Shown here piece after piece: positions 9,714 through 19,575 of a stretch of 64,000 bases of DNA. The stretch's first letter is position 1, and each line of letters opens with the position of its first letter. The DNA comes from Apiospora phragmitis (taxonomy: Eukaryota; Ascomycota; Sordariomycetes; Amphisphaeriales; Apiosporaceae), in contig JAQQWL010000016.1 of NCBI GenBank assembly GCA_038363925.1, positions 1,178,001 through 1,242,000 of the forward strand, read 5' to 3'. A model generated the notes under the pieces. The model had not been told where the DNA came from and made no database searches. It saw nothing but the letters and a program-made list of their open reading frames with translations. Both the position numbers and the translations under genes were made by a program.

Positions 9714-12674
9714 ATGTGCTCTGTCAATCACCAACAACATGATGATTCCGACTTGATTACGACCAAGGCGTTGGGCATTTCTACATGGAAGGGAGGAAAG
9801 GATTTTCTCAGATACGAAAGTCCCTAGAGCAAGCTTCAATACCCCTAAGATGACTTAGAATAAAGCTGCCGTTACACCCTACAGTTCTTTTATAACTGAC
9901 TTTTGACTTTGACTGTGATCTCAATGCCTGTATGTGAGTAATGTTTTGCTGTCGTATCAATTCAGCAAGGCTTTCTTTCCTACCACCTATTCATGCCCTC
10001 TTGGTTGCGCTGGTGTTATGATCAGGTGCTGACAAAGCTGATACTTGTTATTAACCACCACTTTCCAAGTACCTAACATCTATCAGTATCTTGTTGGCTT
10101 TTATTTCCACCCCACTTACTGACCCTCGCAAACTGGCAGTCCTCCCTGCCTCTCGCGTCGTGACAAATCCGTCAGCAGGTACGGATTACAGCTAACCTAC
10201 AGTAACCCAACTTCAATCGCATCAATTCGCACAAGCCTGCGGGCTTCTTTACTCAAACTAAAGCTGTATGGGCTCCCACGAAGACGTCTTCAATAGGTCT
10301 CGAAAAAGAAGATTGATCATAATGTTCAGCCCGATGGATTTGATATGATGGGTGTCGTTGCCATGCTTGAGGTCATCCCATATCAAGGTGTCATCAAGCC
10401 CAATAACCTGTTAATCTCTCGGAAGACAAGCGAGCTCGATTAAACTTTGACCTCGATGATCCTGGCTACTTCATTTTGTCGCCTCGCAGGCAGGTGCCAA
10501 GCTTGAGAGAAACGACACCACGAAACAGATCCCCTCGCGTCTGTAGTCTTCCGAGACGTGATCCAAAACAACCAGTCCATGCGGTGCTTGGATAGCAGCC
10601 TGTGCCCACACAACCAAGACGCATTCGCAGAGACCATATTTTCTACGATGCATAACACGAAGCTGCGCCGATCGAGAGATATGAAGCTTGGCCAGGTGCT
10701 GGAATAGAAGCCACCGACGAGATACTTGCCAACCAAGCGACTGACAGGCCTCTGAGCAAGAAGTATGACCATGAACCTGGCTCTATATGAAGTCTTATGT
10801 ACAGACAACAACTGGTGGCAAGTCTTGGTGCTAAATTTTGCAGCAGTGTCGACCATGAGTAAGTACATAAGTTATCCTCTTCATCCCTCCTTGCCCTTTT
10901 TTACGCGACCCTTGCTTGCCATGATCTTTAAGGTCCTCAAATCTGTCCCTTTGGCGAGTTTATCTTTCGTTTTATCTACACCAAAGCTAGAAAAACGTTA
11001 TGAAGCGGGCGTGATTTGGGCTCCCTGGTGGCATGGAGTATCTGCTGGTCGTCATCCGGCATTATGTTCTTCAGAGAAGCGAAGAAGGCGACGAAAGCGT
11101 TGCCAGTAAGAGCAACAGACATATTTCAGACTTGCCACCCGAGACACTTCTGGGTGTGTTGTTGTCTGCCCCATCATGACTGGCAGCTGCGTCACTGTTA
11201 GTCGTTTCCTCGGCGGTGGCAGTAGAGGCAGACATAGACGGACAGGGCAATGATGACAACTTCGATTTCATGGCCAGTGGCTTCGGTGTGCCGCTTCGGT
11301 CTATGGCTTCTCGCGAAACTCGCTCGAAGGTGTGCAGAGATTGCACATTGACAAAAGACGGCGCGCGTTCCAGCAATGGCCTTGCGTCAAGGCACCGAGA
11401 CATTGGACGACGACCATCAGACACTTCCGGTCACCGACGTATCTTTCTTAATGGTGTGCGTGTTCTTATCCGATTTGAACATGCTGTGCTTGTCATACGA
11501 GCATCGGTTTCCGATGTTTTCGATGTCGGGGTCGTGTTGTGATAGAAAACATCGGCACCATGCGGTCTTCGAACGATAACTCTGCTCGCAGGTTCCAGAT
11601 ACCATTCTGTATGAAGCCGGCGTACACCTGCGTAAACCCTGTTTCCTACAATATTGGTGTTTGTCCGGCAACAACTTGGACGTGGTTTGGCAATTCAGAC
11701 TCCATTGGGGCAAAGGAAATGGTCTTGATCTATGTTCTCTTCATATCTGGAGAAGAAGAGAATGTTGCTTACGAAAACACAAAAAGCTGATGTAGCAAAG
11801 AGTTACCGACTTGAAGCCTTTAGTGTATGCTAGAGTAATCTTGAGCTCGGGATCTTTGAACAGACAGCGGTTCGCTGGCGGAGGGACGACGCTTCACTTT
11901 TTCCAAGTGTTGGTAAGCACAAGCCCTCGAAACTTTGGTGGAGGTTGGATTGAGCGACATCGCCATATCAAGAAGAGGAAGCTGCTTGCAAGAGGATGCC
12001 GAGTAATTATAGAAACGCCTTGTGACTAATAAAGCAACCCTCGTCGATGTTTCTCTTGAGGTAGTTTTGGGCAAGCCCTTGGATGGGTTTGAAGCCAGCC
12101 CACCTCCTATCTCGAGCATCCCATCAAGATGTGCATGGATTCGCCGAAGTACTGTCGGATAATGATTTAGATAGGCAAATCGTGATGTCGGATCGGTAGG
12201 ATGTTGATTAGATAGGGCCAGTCATTCTGGATTGTGCATAGACTCGGGCACTGCTTCCCCTTGATACGGGGCAGACCTCGTTGGTTGTCAACCATATGAG
12301 CAACGCTATGTATCAAGCCCTGAATTCCGACCCTTACAGGTGACCGTGGCGCGGATGAGATGCATGGTCTAACACGATCTCGAAGTTGACGTACACCATT
12401 AAGAGCATGTTGGCCTTCAAAGAACCCATCTCCTTGCTCTGCTAAACATTTAGGACATCACGATGAGGATTTCACGCTACGCCAATGCCACATGCTATTA
12501 TTGAGGTTGACAGTTGGCATGATTTGGACCCCAGACCCACAGACCTTGAGATGGACCCTGAAAAAAAGCTCGATGGCGCAAGGGACCACCACTGACCACC
12601 ACACCGACAACTTCCCAATTGAACCGATCTGTGTTGCTCAGCTATTTGAGCAAGTATTACTTACGCACAAGACC
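9714..12674. other. 3 kb interval with possible gene remnants
   Basis: No complete gene is visible. A plus-strand frame near 11033-11181 contains an F-box-like string (HISDLPPETLLGVLL) that ends at a stop. Other frames (10440-10868 minus, 11071-11424 minus, 11216-11542 plus) are open for 100-140 codons without recognisable domains. The region may hold a decayed F-box gene, but the pieces could not be joined. Confidence 0.35.
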
Positions 12675-13519
12675 ATGTCGCTCCCAACCGATATCTTTGA
12701 TCAGACCACGCTCATTTCGCTCGCGTCCACAATCGCCATCTTGGCCGTCGCGTACGCAACATCACGCTCGGTACTGCCAGCTTCAACGTCTGCCACCTGG
12801 CGCGGGCTCTTCATCTGGCATGCATTCGATGCGCTGATTCATTTCATCCTCGAGGGGAGTTTTCTCTACCATTGCTTCTTCAGCTACTTGCCCATGTCGC
12901 GGGTTCGGAACAAGCTGGCGCTGGCACCCACGGCTCACAACTTCCTTGGCTACACGGATCGCGCCTACGGACCCCAGGCGGGCGGCAACAGCCCCTTTGC
13001 CCAGCTCTGGATGGTATACGCCAAGGCCGACCGGCGATGGGCTGGTGCGGATCTGGTATGGCTTCCCCACCTTTGCCCCTAGAATTCAAAGACGAAGGGA
13101 TACAAATGGCTAACTTCCACCTCTCCTTTGCTTCATAGTCCGTGATTAGCCTCGAACTCCTGACCGTCTTCGTCGCCGGGCCACTGGCTTGCCTCATCTG
13201 CTACGGTATCGTCAAGAAGGACCCCCGAACCAACATTCTTGTCATCATCGTCGCCACTATGGAGCTCTACGGCGGCTTCATTACCTTTTGCCCGGAGTGG
13301 CTGACGATGAACCACAACCTCGATGCGAGCAACTTCATGTACAAATGGGTCTATCTGGTCTTCTTCAACATGCTCTGGGTTTTCATCCCCCTCTACGCTA
13401 TCTGGGTTGCCTATAATGACATCAACGATGCGTTCCTGGCAAAGGGGATATCGGCCAAGAGCAATCCATTCTCGTCAAAGAGCAGATCGGTCACTTCGAA
13501 GAAGTCACGGCGAGAATAG
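12675..13519 (+). CDS. EXPERA-domain membrane protein, emopamil-binding protein / sterol isomerase-like
   Basis: Two exons of 381 nt each (12675-13055 and 13139-13519), separated by an 83 bp GT-AG intron in phase 0, give 253 residues. The start ATG (MSLPTDIFDQ) is inside a longer open frame and is chosen because it fits the family N-terminus. There are four to five predicted membrane helices: about residues 13-30, 45-65, a helix opening exon 2 (LELLTVFVAGPLACLICYGI), one with IIVATMELYGGFITF, and one with VFFNMLWVFIPLYAI. The HxxxHFxxE-like acidic/histidine pattern (FDALIHFILEGSF), the GGFITFCPEW segment and the late Trp-rich helix are features of the EBP/EXPERA family, which includes sterol delta8-delta7 isomerases. 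Filamentous fungi carry several paralogues, so a role in ergosterol synthesis is possible but not proven. The C-terminus is basic and Ser-rich (SKSRSVTSKKSRRE). Confidence 0.85.
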
Positions 13520-14490
13520 AGCTGTACTGCTACAGCCAAGAGCTCTACAAGTGGTGGAATATATGTACAAATATCAGCAGGCATGGGGTCTCCATGAGGT
13601 TCCTGTCCAAACATCGAAATGTCACCATGTGTACAGCGCTTCTTAGGCGGTTTATTACATTCCAGTTTACCAACCGATGCAACATTGTTTTATAACCCTC
13701 GGAAGGGCCTGGACTGGCAATCCTTCGAATACGTATCTATAGCCCCTTATATGAAGAAATTCGATCATCTCGCATGGACGGTTTGAATAGGTGCAAGCAT
13801 AGGCAATCGTACCTCCCCCGGATATCTCCATTTTTGCGTAAGCGACATGCATAGCCGAGATCTGTGGCAAGCGACGATATTGTCCAGTATGTTCCCCCCA
13901 GGAACGAAGACACATATCTAACGACAGTGTCAGGGCGAACTCGTTGCTTTTTCTTTCTTCCTGGACAACCCCATCGTCATTGTAACGTGGTGTTCTTGCC
14001 CCCAAGTTATATCGATCAAGTCACTGTCTGCTTGCAAAATATCGCATCATCTCTCCTCGGTTTATGTCCTTATGCCATTTAGCCGAGACCACCACGATGT
14101 TGCATTGCATGCAAGGCACAAGCAAATAAAGACGATGAGCTGAAAATGAGCATCTCTTATTCGCCTTCGTGGACGGAAAAACTATATTGAACGGTGCATT
14201 GACGGCGTGGCATGCATACTCGACCTACAAAAAGGAATATACCCCCGAAAAGGGAGGTATAGTCGCCTGAACGAATGCATGTCAAGAGCGCAGTGCATCG
14301 CAGCGCATGCGGAAAAACTCCACTTGACATGCATCACACGTTTCCTCAATACGAGATTTCAGTTTCCTAAGACTGAAAAGTTGGAGATATAATGTCATCG
14401 TCCCTCCCACTATGGTATATGCCTCAGTAGCCGTCCTGTCATCTAAGATTCATCTACCATCCCCATAACCCCCTTAGACAGTCCATCAAC
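13520..14490. other. Intergenic region, nothing recognised
   Basis: About 970 bp between two genes in the same direction. A TATA-like AGATATAATG occurs near 14384, about 100 bp before the secreted-protein ATG. No gene-like frame was accepted. Confidence 0.45.
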
Positions 14491-14974
14491 ATGAAGTTTG
14501 CCACCGGAACACTCTTCGCGCTCGCGGCAGCCGGGATTATGGCGTCCCCTGTTCCCGCCGCCGCCGCAGGGCCTATTGAGCAAATCATCGTTAATGACTT
14601 TGTGCGCACCAGCCTGCCGGGCGAGCCGACGACTGTGCACTTCTCGCTGCTGGACCACTCGATTACCTGCGACAGCGAGGCGCTGGCCGAGTATCCTTCG
14701 GAGCGCTTTACTTGCACCGACCCTGCGTATACCTTCTTGGTCTTGGACAGTCCCAATCCCAACTCATGGACCCTGGAGATTCAGCATAGGCTGAACGACG
14801 GGTGAGTTATACCAATCTATTACTCCCGATCGAGTCGAGTGAGTAAGTCCGCTGACCCAGACCTACCACAGTACCGAGCTTGCTGGCAGTTTCCACACGG
14901 GCTGCAACGGGCCGCTGTTTACCATCTGCTGGCAAATCGGGACTGCCAGTTTTGCTCTGGTGCAGAGAGACTAG
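14491..14974 (+). CDS. Small secreted protein with four cysteines (candidate effector)
   Basis: Two exons (14491-14801 and 14872-14974) with a 70 bp GT-AG intron give exactly 138 codons, a 137-residue protein. The N-terminus MKFATGTLFALAAAGIMASP is a clear signal peptide with a likely cleavage in the Ala/Pro-rich stretch after it. The mature part of about 115 residues has four cysteines (SITCDSE, FTCTDP, HTGCNGP and TICWQ), enough for two disulphides. It is acidic and has no membrane segment or GPI signal. Length, cysteine content and architecture fit small secreted fungal proteins, some of which act as effectors or allergen-like proteins. No family can be named. Confidence 0.75.
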
Positions 14975-16039
14975 GAAAGGCTGTAGGCCTCCTGAGATTA
15001 ACGCGAGCATGTGTGACGGGATTAATTGGGAGAATACGCCTGGTCCATCCGGAATCATGTACTACACGTATCTGCGAGTTAGGGATGAATGGTGTGTCTG
15101 CCTTGGTACTAGTTGCATTCTATTAGGGGCAAGCCACTTGCTATTGGCGATGTAATTGCAACAGTAACTCAACCTATCTCGTCACGCTGTTCAAGTTCAC
15201 TTTCTATTCGCCTAATTCTTACCTCATAAGAAAACATCGGCTGCCGAGACATCGCTTATTTCGACATGATGCACAATGCAAACCGCCCCGTGACTCCAAG
15301 TCATCTGCTCTGACAGTCGGCCCCAGCATTGACAGGAGACCTTGCGGGCCGTTCGTCTAATGGAAGCGAGGTGGATCTATTGAGAATCGGAAGCCTGAAA
15401 GGTTATCTTAATGGGACGTATGCGAAGCTCTCCCAAGTCATCCGGGGGCTAACTGCTCTGCACTTCGCCAACATCCCTGTTCCACACAAACACACATACC
15501 GAGCCCCCTTGCTCTAGATCGTGTACCCAGATTATGGTGCCGAGCAGGAAAATCAACTTCCGATTGGGCCCAGCTGTATGGAACGGTGGTTGTACCGGGT
15601 CCAGGATATCTGCAAGCAAACACCAACTTGGGCTAGATGTACTGGAACAGGGGTGCTTGTATGGTCAAACTCAGCTACACCACGATATCAAAGTCAGCTC
15701 AATATGCATTTTGGTTAGATCGCCCGATAGGAATACCTGATGATTAGAAGATGCTACATGAGAAAGGTTTGCAACAGTTTTGGGGAGATAAGAAAGCCGA
15801 ATATCGCACAATCTCCCCTCTCTATGCTGGGCTTTCTTCCCTCTGTAGTAGTAGCGGTAGCGATAATAGCAGTGGGTGTAATCGTTACTTCCACTGGGGT
15901 TTCCATCAACTGCAGCGGTTCTTGCCTGCCTCAGCCTCGCGAAAGCACCTAGGACTGACACATGTTGACACACATGGTAGAACGCATCTTCATTTTCGCC
16001 CACCGCCACCCTCTCTTTCCAAACACAAACACTCCCCAT
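14975..16039. other. Intergenic region upstream of the terpene synthase
   Basis: About 1 kb without a supported gene. The open frame running into the terpene synthase begins at 15962, but the first 26 codons look like leader. Short tRNA-like wording (for example near 15348) does not fold into a full tRNA. Confidence 0.45.
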
Positions 16040-17668
16040 ATGCCAACTACAATGGAGGCCTCATCTACCTACGGAACCCAAACACCAGTCAAAGCCTTTT
16101 CTAAGGCACCACGGTTATCTGAAATGGATCCACTAGAGCGCCCCAGCTTCGACGAGGTGAAGGAGGTATTGGCTGGTCAGACACTGGTCATTCCCAATCT
16201 GCGTCCCATCTTTCAACACTGGCCCCGAGACGTGAACCCGGCACTGAGCAGACTCCAGAAGGCAGTCTTTGACGGCATCGAGAAGTAAGCCCGGCTCGCC
16301 ATCCTACTACCCTCAGCCATTGTAATGCTTACTTCATTCTGAAATATAAAAGGTCTACTTTGGAGCCTCATCATCGCGAGTCACTGGTTGAGGCCAATGT
16401 TGCCGAGTTCACGGCTCAGTGGGTGTAGCCTATATCAACTACATTTAATAGAATTTTGCTAACAAGTACCAGCTGTTGGCCGGACGCCGACTTCGATACC
16501 TTGAGCTTCATGGCCCATTTAGTGCTCTGGGCTTGGTACATCGAAGGGTACACTGATAATCTGGTCGCTGACGAAGCAGCTGCCCACGGTTTCCGTTCCG
16601 AAGCCAAGAGTACGTGGAGCAGCATGCTCAGACCGACTGATCACGACGGGTCCTGCGCTGATGCCCAAGAGTCTTTGCAACATCCATTGGTTGCTTCGTT
16701 CAAACCGTTTGCGGCCAGCCTATGCCAGACGTTCGATCGGGGTAAGTAATTGGCGATGACCCTTCCCTTACCAAAAGGCCCCGTACCGTGCGACTAATCC
16801 GTGTCGACAGAGTCCCGACAGCTGCTCTTGGATGAACTATTCACCTACCTCGAAGGCACAGAGCTCGAGGCAAAGATGCGAAGCCGCGGCCAAATGCCGT
16901 CTTATGATCGGTATCTGTCCATGCGTACTTCGGCCAATGGAAGCGGCTTCTTCTTGGTCGTTTCGGGTATGTGCATGCATCTCGTCTCCTATCCGACAAG
17001 TTACCAAGAAAGCGTCAAAAGCTAAGGAATGAACCCAGACTTCACAAGTTAGCTGCCGCGGACCGTGATGTCCTCGCTAAGTGTCCTCGGTGGCTGGAGC
17101 TCAAAAAGACCGCGGCGACCATCAACTTCTTGTAAGCGTGCCTAACCCCCGGGCTTAGACCCCTGAATAGGGGCTGCGCTGACTCAACCCACCAGAGTCA
17201 ACGATCTCCTTTCGGCGAAGAGAGAATTCGTAAGTACTGACCGCCATTATCAGCTATACGTGCAGCTAAGCGGCAAGCAGAAAACTGGTGAATACCTAAA
17301 CTCCGTCATCCTCCGAGCTTATGATCTGGATAGCGTCGACGCCGGCGTTGCCGAGTGTATTGCCCGCATCAAGGGCCTCGTCCAGGAATTCGATCACCAA
17401 GCAAAAGCAATTTTGGACGACACATCCCAGGTCGGTAATGTGCGCTCTTCGGCGGCTGGCGCCATTGAGACGATGCGTTCCTTCAACGTTGGCAGTCTGG
17501 AGTGGAGGCAAGTTTGCTCATCCCCAAAACAGGCGTCGTAACGTTCTGTCTCGGCTGAAGAGCTTGATACTGACTAACTGTGACCAAACCGCTAGCCTAC
17601 AAGTCAAGCGATACGGCCTCCAAAACCACATGCTGCCGGACGGAAGCATTCGGTTGAAGTTGGGATAA
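16040..17668 (+). CDS. Class I terpene synthase (sesquiterpene synthase-like), atypical Asp-rich motif
   Basis: Eight exons, 16040-16284, 16353-16424, 16473-16741, 16811-16966, 17053-17131, 17196-17229, 17281-17507 and 17596-17668, sum to 1155 nt, a 384-residue protein and normal size for a fungal sesquiterpene cyclase. The metal-binding NSE/DTE motif is clear as NDLLSAKRE (exon 6), and the C-terminal RY pair is present in WSLQVKRYG. The N-terminal VIPNLRP and the WPDADFDTL segment before the first metal site also fit. The usual DDxxD/E position, expected after LVLWAW, instead reads YIEGYTDN, so the first two acidic residues are missing. The final intron uses a GC donor (GCAAGT). ATGs at 16040 and 16052 are both possible starts. 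Cyclases of this fold convert farnesyl diphosphate; whether this one is active is uncertain. Confidence 0.88.
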
Positions 17669-17874
17669 TGATGACGGCTATGGCATGGATCTCAATTCGG
17701 ATAAGGGCACTGCAGGACAGGATAGTATCAAGAACCCGAAGACCATTGACTCTTCTCGTTTTATCTTTCACTGCTTTCCCAAACATGATATGCATCGCTT
17801 CTAAATATGTCCCATCGCTCCGGTCTATCGTCTGTCATATCTCGCTTCATAAAAGACCCCAAGTGAAAGCGTAT

Positions 17875-19206
17875 CTATGTCTCCCTCAGCAGCGGGCCCC
17901 GCTTGAAAGGCTCAACGACCTCGAACTCCCATCTCTTGGGAAGGCTTTCCTGCCTCCAGTGCAGCATACCATATCTCAGCCAGTGCGCATATGTTCCCGG
18001 CACATCGTCCGAGCCCTTATTCGCTCTCCATAGCGATCCCAACGTGGGCCCGAGCACGCGGAGGATCAGCCCGTGCGCCAGCTTGAACGCGAAGCTGCGC
18101 TGCAGACACCCCTCGACGATCTCCCGCGCCTGCCTCTGTCCGTCGCTCTCCGCCTCGCCCTCGCTGGGCAGTCGTAGCGACATGAGCTCGAAGGCCTTGG
18201 GCCCGTCCCAGGCCGTGAGCTGGTTGACCAGCTGCGAGGCCTCCATGTAGTCGCTCGCCCAGACGTGCTCGCGCACGTAGCGCGGGCCGTCCCAGCCGTC
18301 CTCGTCGTCCACCAGGCCCATGACCAGCGTCGCGGCCTGGCCCTGGATGATGTAGTCGGACAGCATGTCGGTGACCTCGTCCGGGCCGTAGACGTGCCCG
18401 TCCTCCTCGAAGCTCAGCGTGCGCCCCATCTTGGGTATGTCCTGCAGCAGCGGGCTGTTGCACATGCCGTCGGTCGTCGTCTTGCCCCCGTCGGCGGCCC
18501 ACAGTTCCAGCAGTAGCCTGTGGCACCGCAGGAAGAGCGGGTTGTCCCGGCCGGACGCCAGGAAGTAGTTGGTCAGGTCGCGGCCGTCCATGGTGAAAGT
18601 CAGGACGTCGAGCGGCGAGGCCGGGTCGCCCACGGTCTCGCGCCACAGCCGATCCAGGTCGCCGATGGGCATCAGCCCCACGTCGGCGTAGACGCCGCCG
18701 TGCCGCAGCAGCAGCGGCCAGCGCACGAGGTCCGACGTGTGCTGGGCGCCGTAGGCGCCGGCGAGGGTGCCGTCGCGGAAGGCGCGCGGGAACACGGCCG
18801 GGTCCGCGACGTCGAGGAAGTTGGCGACGTTCAGGGGCGAGCCCGGCCGGCGGTCGAGCACGCGCACGGCCCAGCCCTGGCGCGCGAGGCGCCGGTGCCA
18901 GGTCCGCACGTTGCGCTGCGCGTAGCCGTGCATCTGGGCGAAGCCCGTGTCCCAGAACAGCCAGAGGTTCTTCTCGTCGGACACAGGCCGCGGGTGCAGC
19001 AGGTCGTGGTCGACTTCGGAGTCGGGCCGCAGGTCGAGCTGCTCCTCGGGGATAGGGGGCAAGGCTCGCCGGGATGGGGTAGGGAGGGGAATTGGGTCAT
19101 TGCGTCCTGTAGCTGGGTTGAAGAAGAGGTGTTGTTGCCTGTACAACCCAGCATGCGGGAATCGGTCAGTCTGGTCTTTGCGAGCCAAGGTATTGATCTC
19201 ATTCAT
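17875..19206 (-). CDS. Capsular polysaccharide synthesis-type glycosyltransferase (Caps_synth / GT32-like)
   Basis: An intronless 443-residue protein with high GC in its core. After a variable, proline-rich N-terminus (about residues 1-75) comes NLWLFWDTGFAQMHGYAQRN and VRVLDRRPGSPLNVANFL, the opening strand pattern of fungal Caps_synth proteins. The donor-site motif follows as LLLRHGGVYADVGLMPIGDL near residue 170, where the YADVG acid plays the role of the DXD-type Asp. No signal peptide or clear transmembrane helix was seen. The gene is convergent with the terpene synthase, with 206 bp between stop codons. Relatives in fungal gene clusters often glycosylate small molecules or surface glycans, so a link to the terpene is possible but only inferred. 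Confidence 0.85.
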   Translation of the reverse strand: MNEINTLARKDQTDRFPHAGLYRQQHLFFNPATGRNDPIPLPTPSRRALPPIPEEQLDLRPDSEVDHDLLHPRPVSDEKNLWLFWDTGFAQMHGYAQRNVRTWHRRLARQGWAVRVLDRRPGSPLNVANFLDVADPAVFPRAFRDGTLAGAYGAQHTSDLVRWPLLLRHGGVYADVGLMPIGDLDRLWRETVGDPASPLDVLTFTMDGRDLTNYFLASGRDNPLFLRCHRLLLELWAADGGKTTTDGMCNSPLLQDIPKMGRTLSFEEDGHVYGPDEVTDMLSDYIIQGQAATLVMGLVDDEDGWDGPRYVREHVWASDYMEASQLVNQLTAWDGPKAFELMSLRLPSEGEAESDGQRQAREIVEGCLQRSFAFKLAHGLILRVLGPTLGSLWRANKGSDDVPGTYAHWLRYGMLHWRQESLPKRWEFEVVEPFKRGPLLRET

Positions 19207-19371
19207 GGCAAGGAATTGTCCTTATACTTATATTATAGATTAGATGCTGACATCTTACCTGCTGTATGTGTAGCAGATGAATCATACTGACCATCATTGC
19301 ACTAAGCTGCTTCAGGCCAGGTAGCAGCTCCTTCTGCCAGGGGTTAGTTAGCACGCTAAGATCTCACTGCT

Positions 19372-19399
19372 GGTCTAGGGTCTAAGGTCTAGGGTCTAG
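19372..19399. repeat. Four tandem heptamers GGTCTAR
   Basis: The heptamer GGTCTAG/GGTCTAA is repeated four times without gaps, upstream of the glycosyltransferase. It resembles a variant of the fungal telomere repeat TTAGGG but is only 28 bp long, so it may be chance or a small interstitial relic. Confidence 0.7.
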
Positions 19400-19575
19400 C
19401 CTTTTACAGGGGTGATTAACGTCAGGGTACCCGTACTTTGATGGACTTGAACGAGAGACTATCAACAACATCCACTACCAAGCACATCCTTCTGTATCTC
19501 TTTCTGTAACGAACGTGATCTCAGCATCTCCGAGCCCTCCGATCAATCTCACACCTTGCCTTACTCCTTCATCGC

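Noticed and set aside
15338..15375. tRNA-like start GGCCGTTCGTCTAATGG
   Set aside because: No anticodon arm, T-arm or acceptor pairing follows.
18520..19290. 256-codon plus-strand frame opposite the glycosyltransferase
   Set aside because: Antisense shadow of a high-GC gene; the minus-strand protein has clear family motifs.
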